A DNA stretch of 64,000 bases from CAVQFB01 sp963711675 (GTDB lineage Bacteria > Acidobacteriota > Terriglobia > Terriglobales > Acidobacteriaceae): contig CAVQFB010000005.1 in NCBI GenBank assembly GCA_963711675.1, positions 290,887-354,886 of the forward strand, written 5' to 3'. Both the position numbers and the translations under genes were made by a program. How positions within the stretch are numbered: position 1 is the stretch's first letter; the number at the start of each line of letters is the position of its first letter. The notes under the pieces are model-generated. The model searched no databases and was not told where the DNA came from. It was given only the letters and a program-made list of their open reading frames with translations. This document shows, piece by piece, positions 63,767 to 64,000 of this stretch.

Positions 63767-64000
63767 GAGATTACTTCTTGCATCGCGAGGGTACGGCCTT
63801 GCCGTGACAGGGCAACAATGACGTGCACCTTATTGGATTTCAAGAGTACTGACAGCCCGTTCTTGATCCTCTTAAGGAGTTCTTTGATCCGGCTTATTCC
63901 TCTTATCTCAGTCTTCTCCGTCAAACCGTTGCTTACGATCATCCAACCAATCGTGTGGTGATCCAGTGCCCTATGGACTTGCTGGCGATGACCACCAACA
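63767..64000. other. Window end, no clear gene
   Basis: A GGGCAACAATGACGTGCA word near 63812 resembles one at 62790. From about 63870 a plus-strand frame without a visible start reads like coding sequence (LKEFFDPAYSSYLSLLRQTV) up to the edge; it may belong to a gene continuing past the window, possibly frameshifted. Confidence 0.35.

Noticed and set aside
63613..63942. A 109-residue minus-strand frame at the right end
   Set aside because: It overlaps the 3' part of the 63335 gene and lacks any motif or start signal.

Overview
This 64 kb window looks like chromosomal DNA from a soil-type Acidobacteriota, most probably class Terriglobia near Koribacter (inferred from protein families, not from a marker gene). 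Supporting signs are an Oar-like TonB-dependent receptor with an N-terminal regulatory domain, BshC of bacillithiol synthesis, many small secreted proteins of Acidobacteria-like type, a detached nuoI, a Cys-Cys-ending CstA partner, and GC-rich intergenic DNA full of short palindromic repeats. No phage, plasmid, insertion sequence, CRISPR array, rRNA or ordinary tRNA was seen.

Layout. Positions 1-8.3 kb carry a fused AmiE-like/NamZ-like peptidoglycan-recycling protein, a racemase-acetyltransferase-mazG cluster on the minus strand and a secreted alpha/beta hydrolase. Positions 8.6-18.5 kb hold glpD, a glycerophosphodiesterase, a penicillin-acylase-family protein, a HAD hydrolase, bshC and a secreted M48 protease. 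The tmRNA gene (ssrA) lies at 18775-19142. Positions 20-31.4 kb hold a TonB-dependent receptor, a formyltransferase/NodB-deacetylase fusion, a papain-like protein, a large secreted protein, a cupredoxin-like protein and a beta-carbonic anhydrase. Positions 32-39.9 kb hold a secreted DinB protein, membrane proteins, a cupin, a TauE/SafE + DUF1634 pair, a DHA2 exporter and glpK. Positions 40-48.7 kb hold housekeeping genes: an HD-GYP signalling protein, ftsY, ribD, ribE, ruvC and cstA with its small partner. Positions 49-55.6 kb hold glnA facing a LysR regulator across a region with a duplicated operator-like sequence, followed by a POTRA-only envelope protein.

The most coherent pathway is a polyamine island at 56.3-61.4 kb: pyruvoyl-dependent arginine decarboxylase (arginine to agmatine), agmatine deiminase, N-carbamoylputrescine amidase (to putrescine), and a deoxyhypusine-synthase-like protein that could make homospermidine. 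Together they would form an ornithine-independent route from arginine to a longer polyamine. nuoI and tadA follow.

Sequence quality matters here. At least seven genes (glpD, the penicillin acylase, a pilin-like gene, the HAD hydrolase, the TonB receptor, glnA and aguA) are split by one to three single-base indels while each downstream frame keeps the family sequence. glnA and aguA carry several in a short span. This is more easily explained by assembly or sequencing error than by decay, so those genes are annotated as whole spans with the shifts noted.
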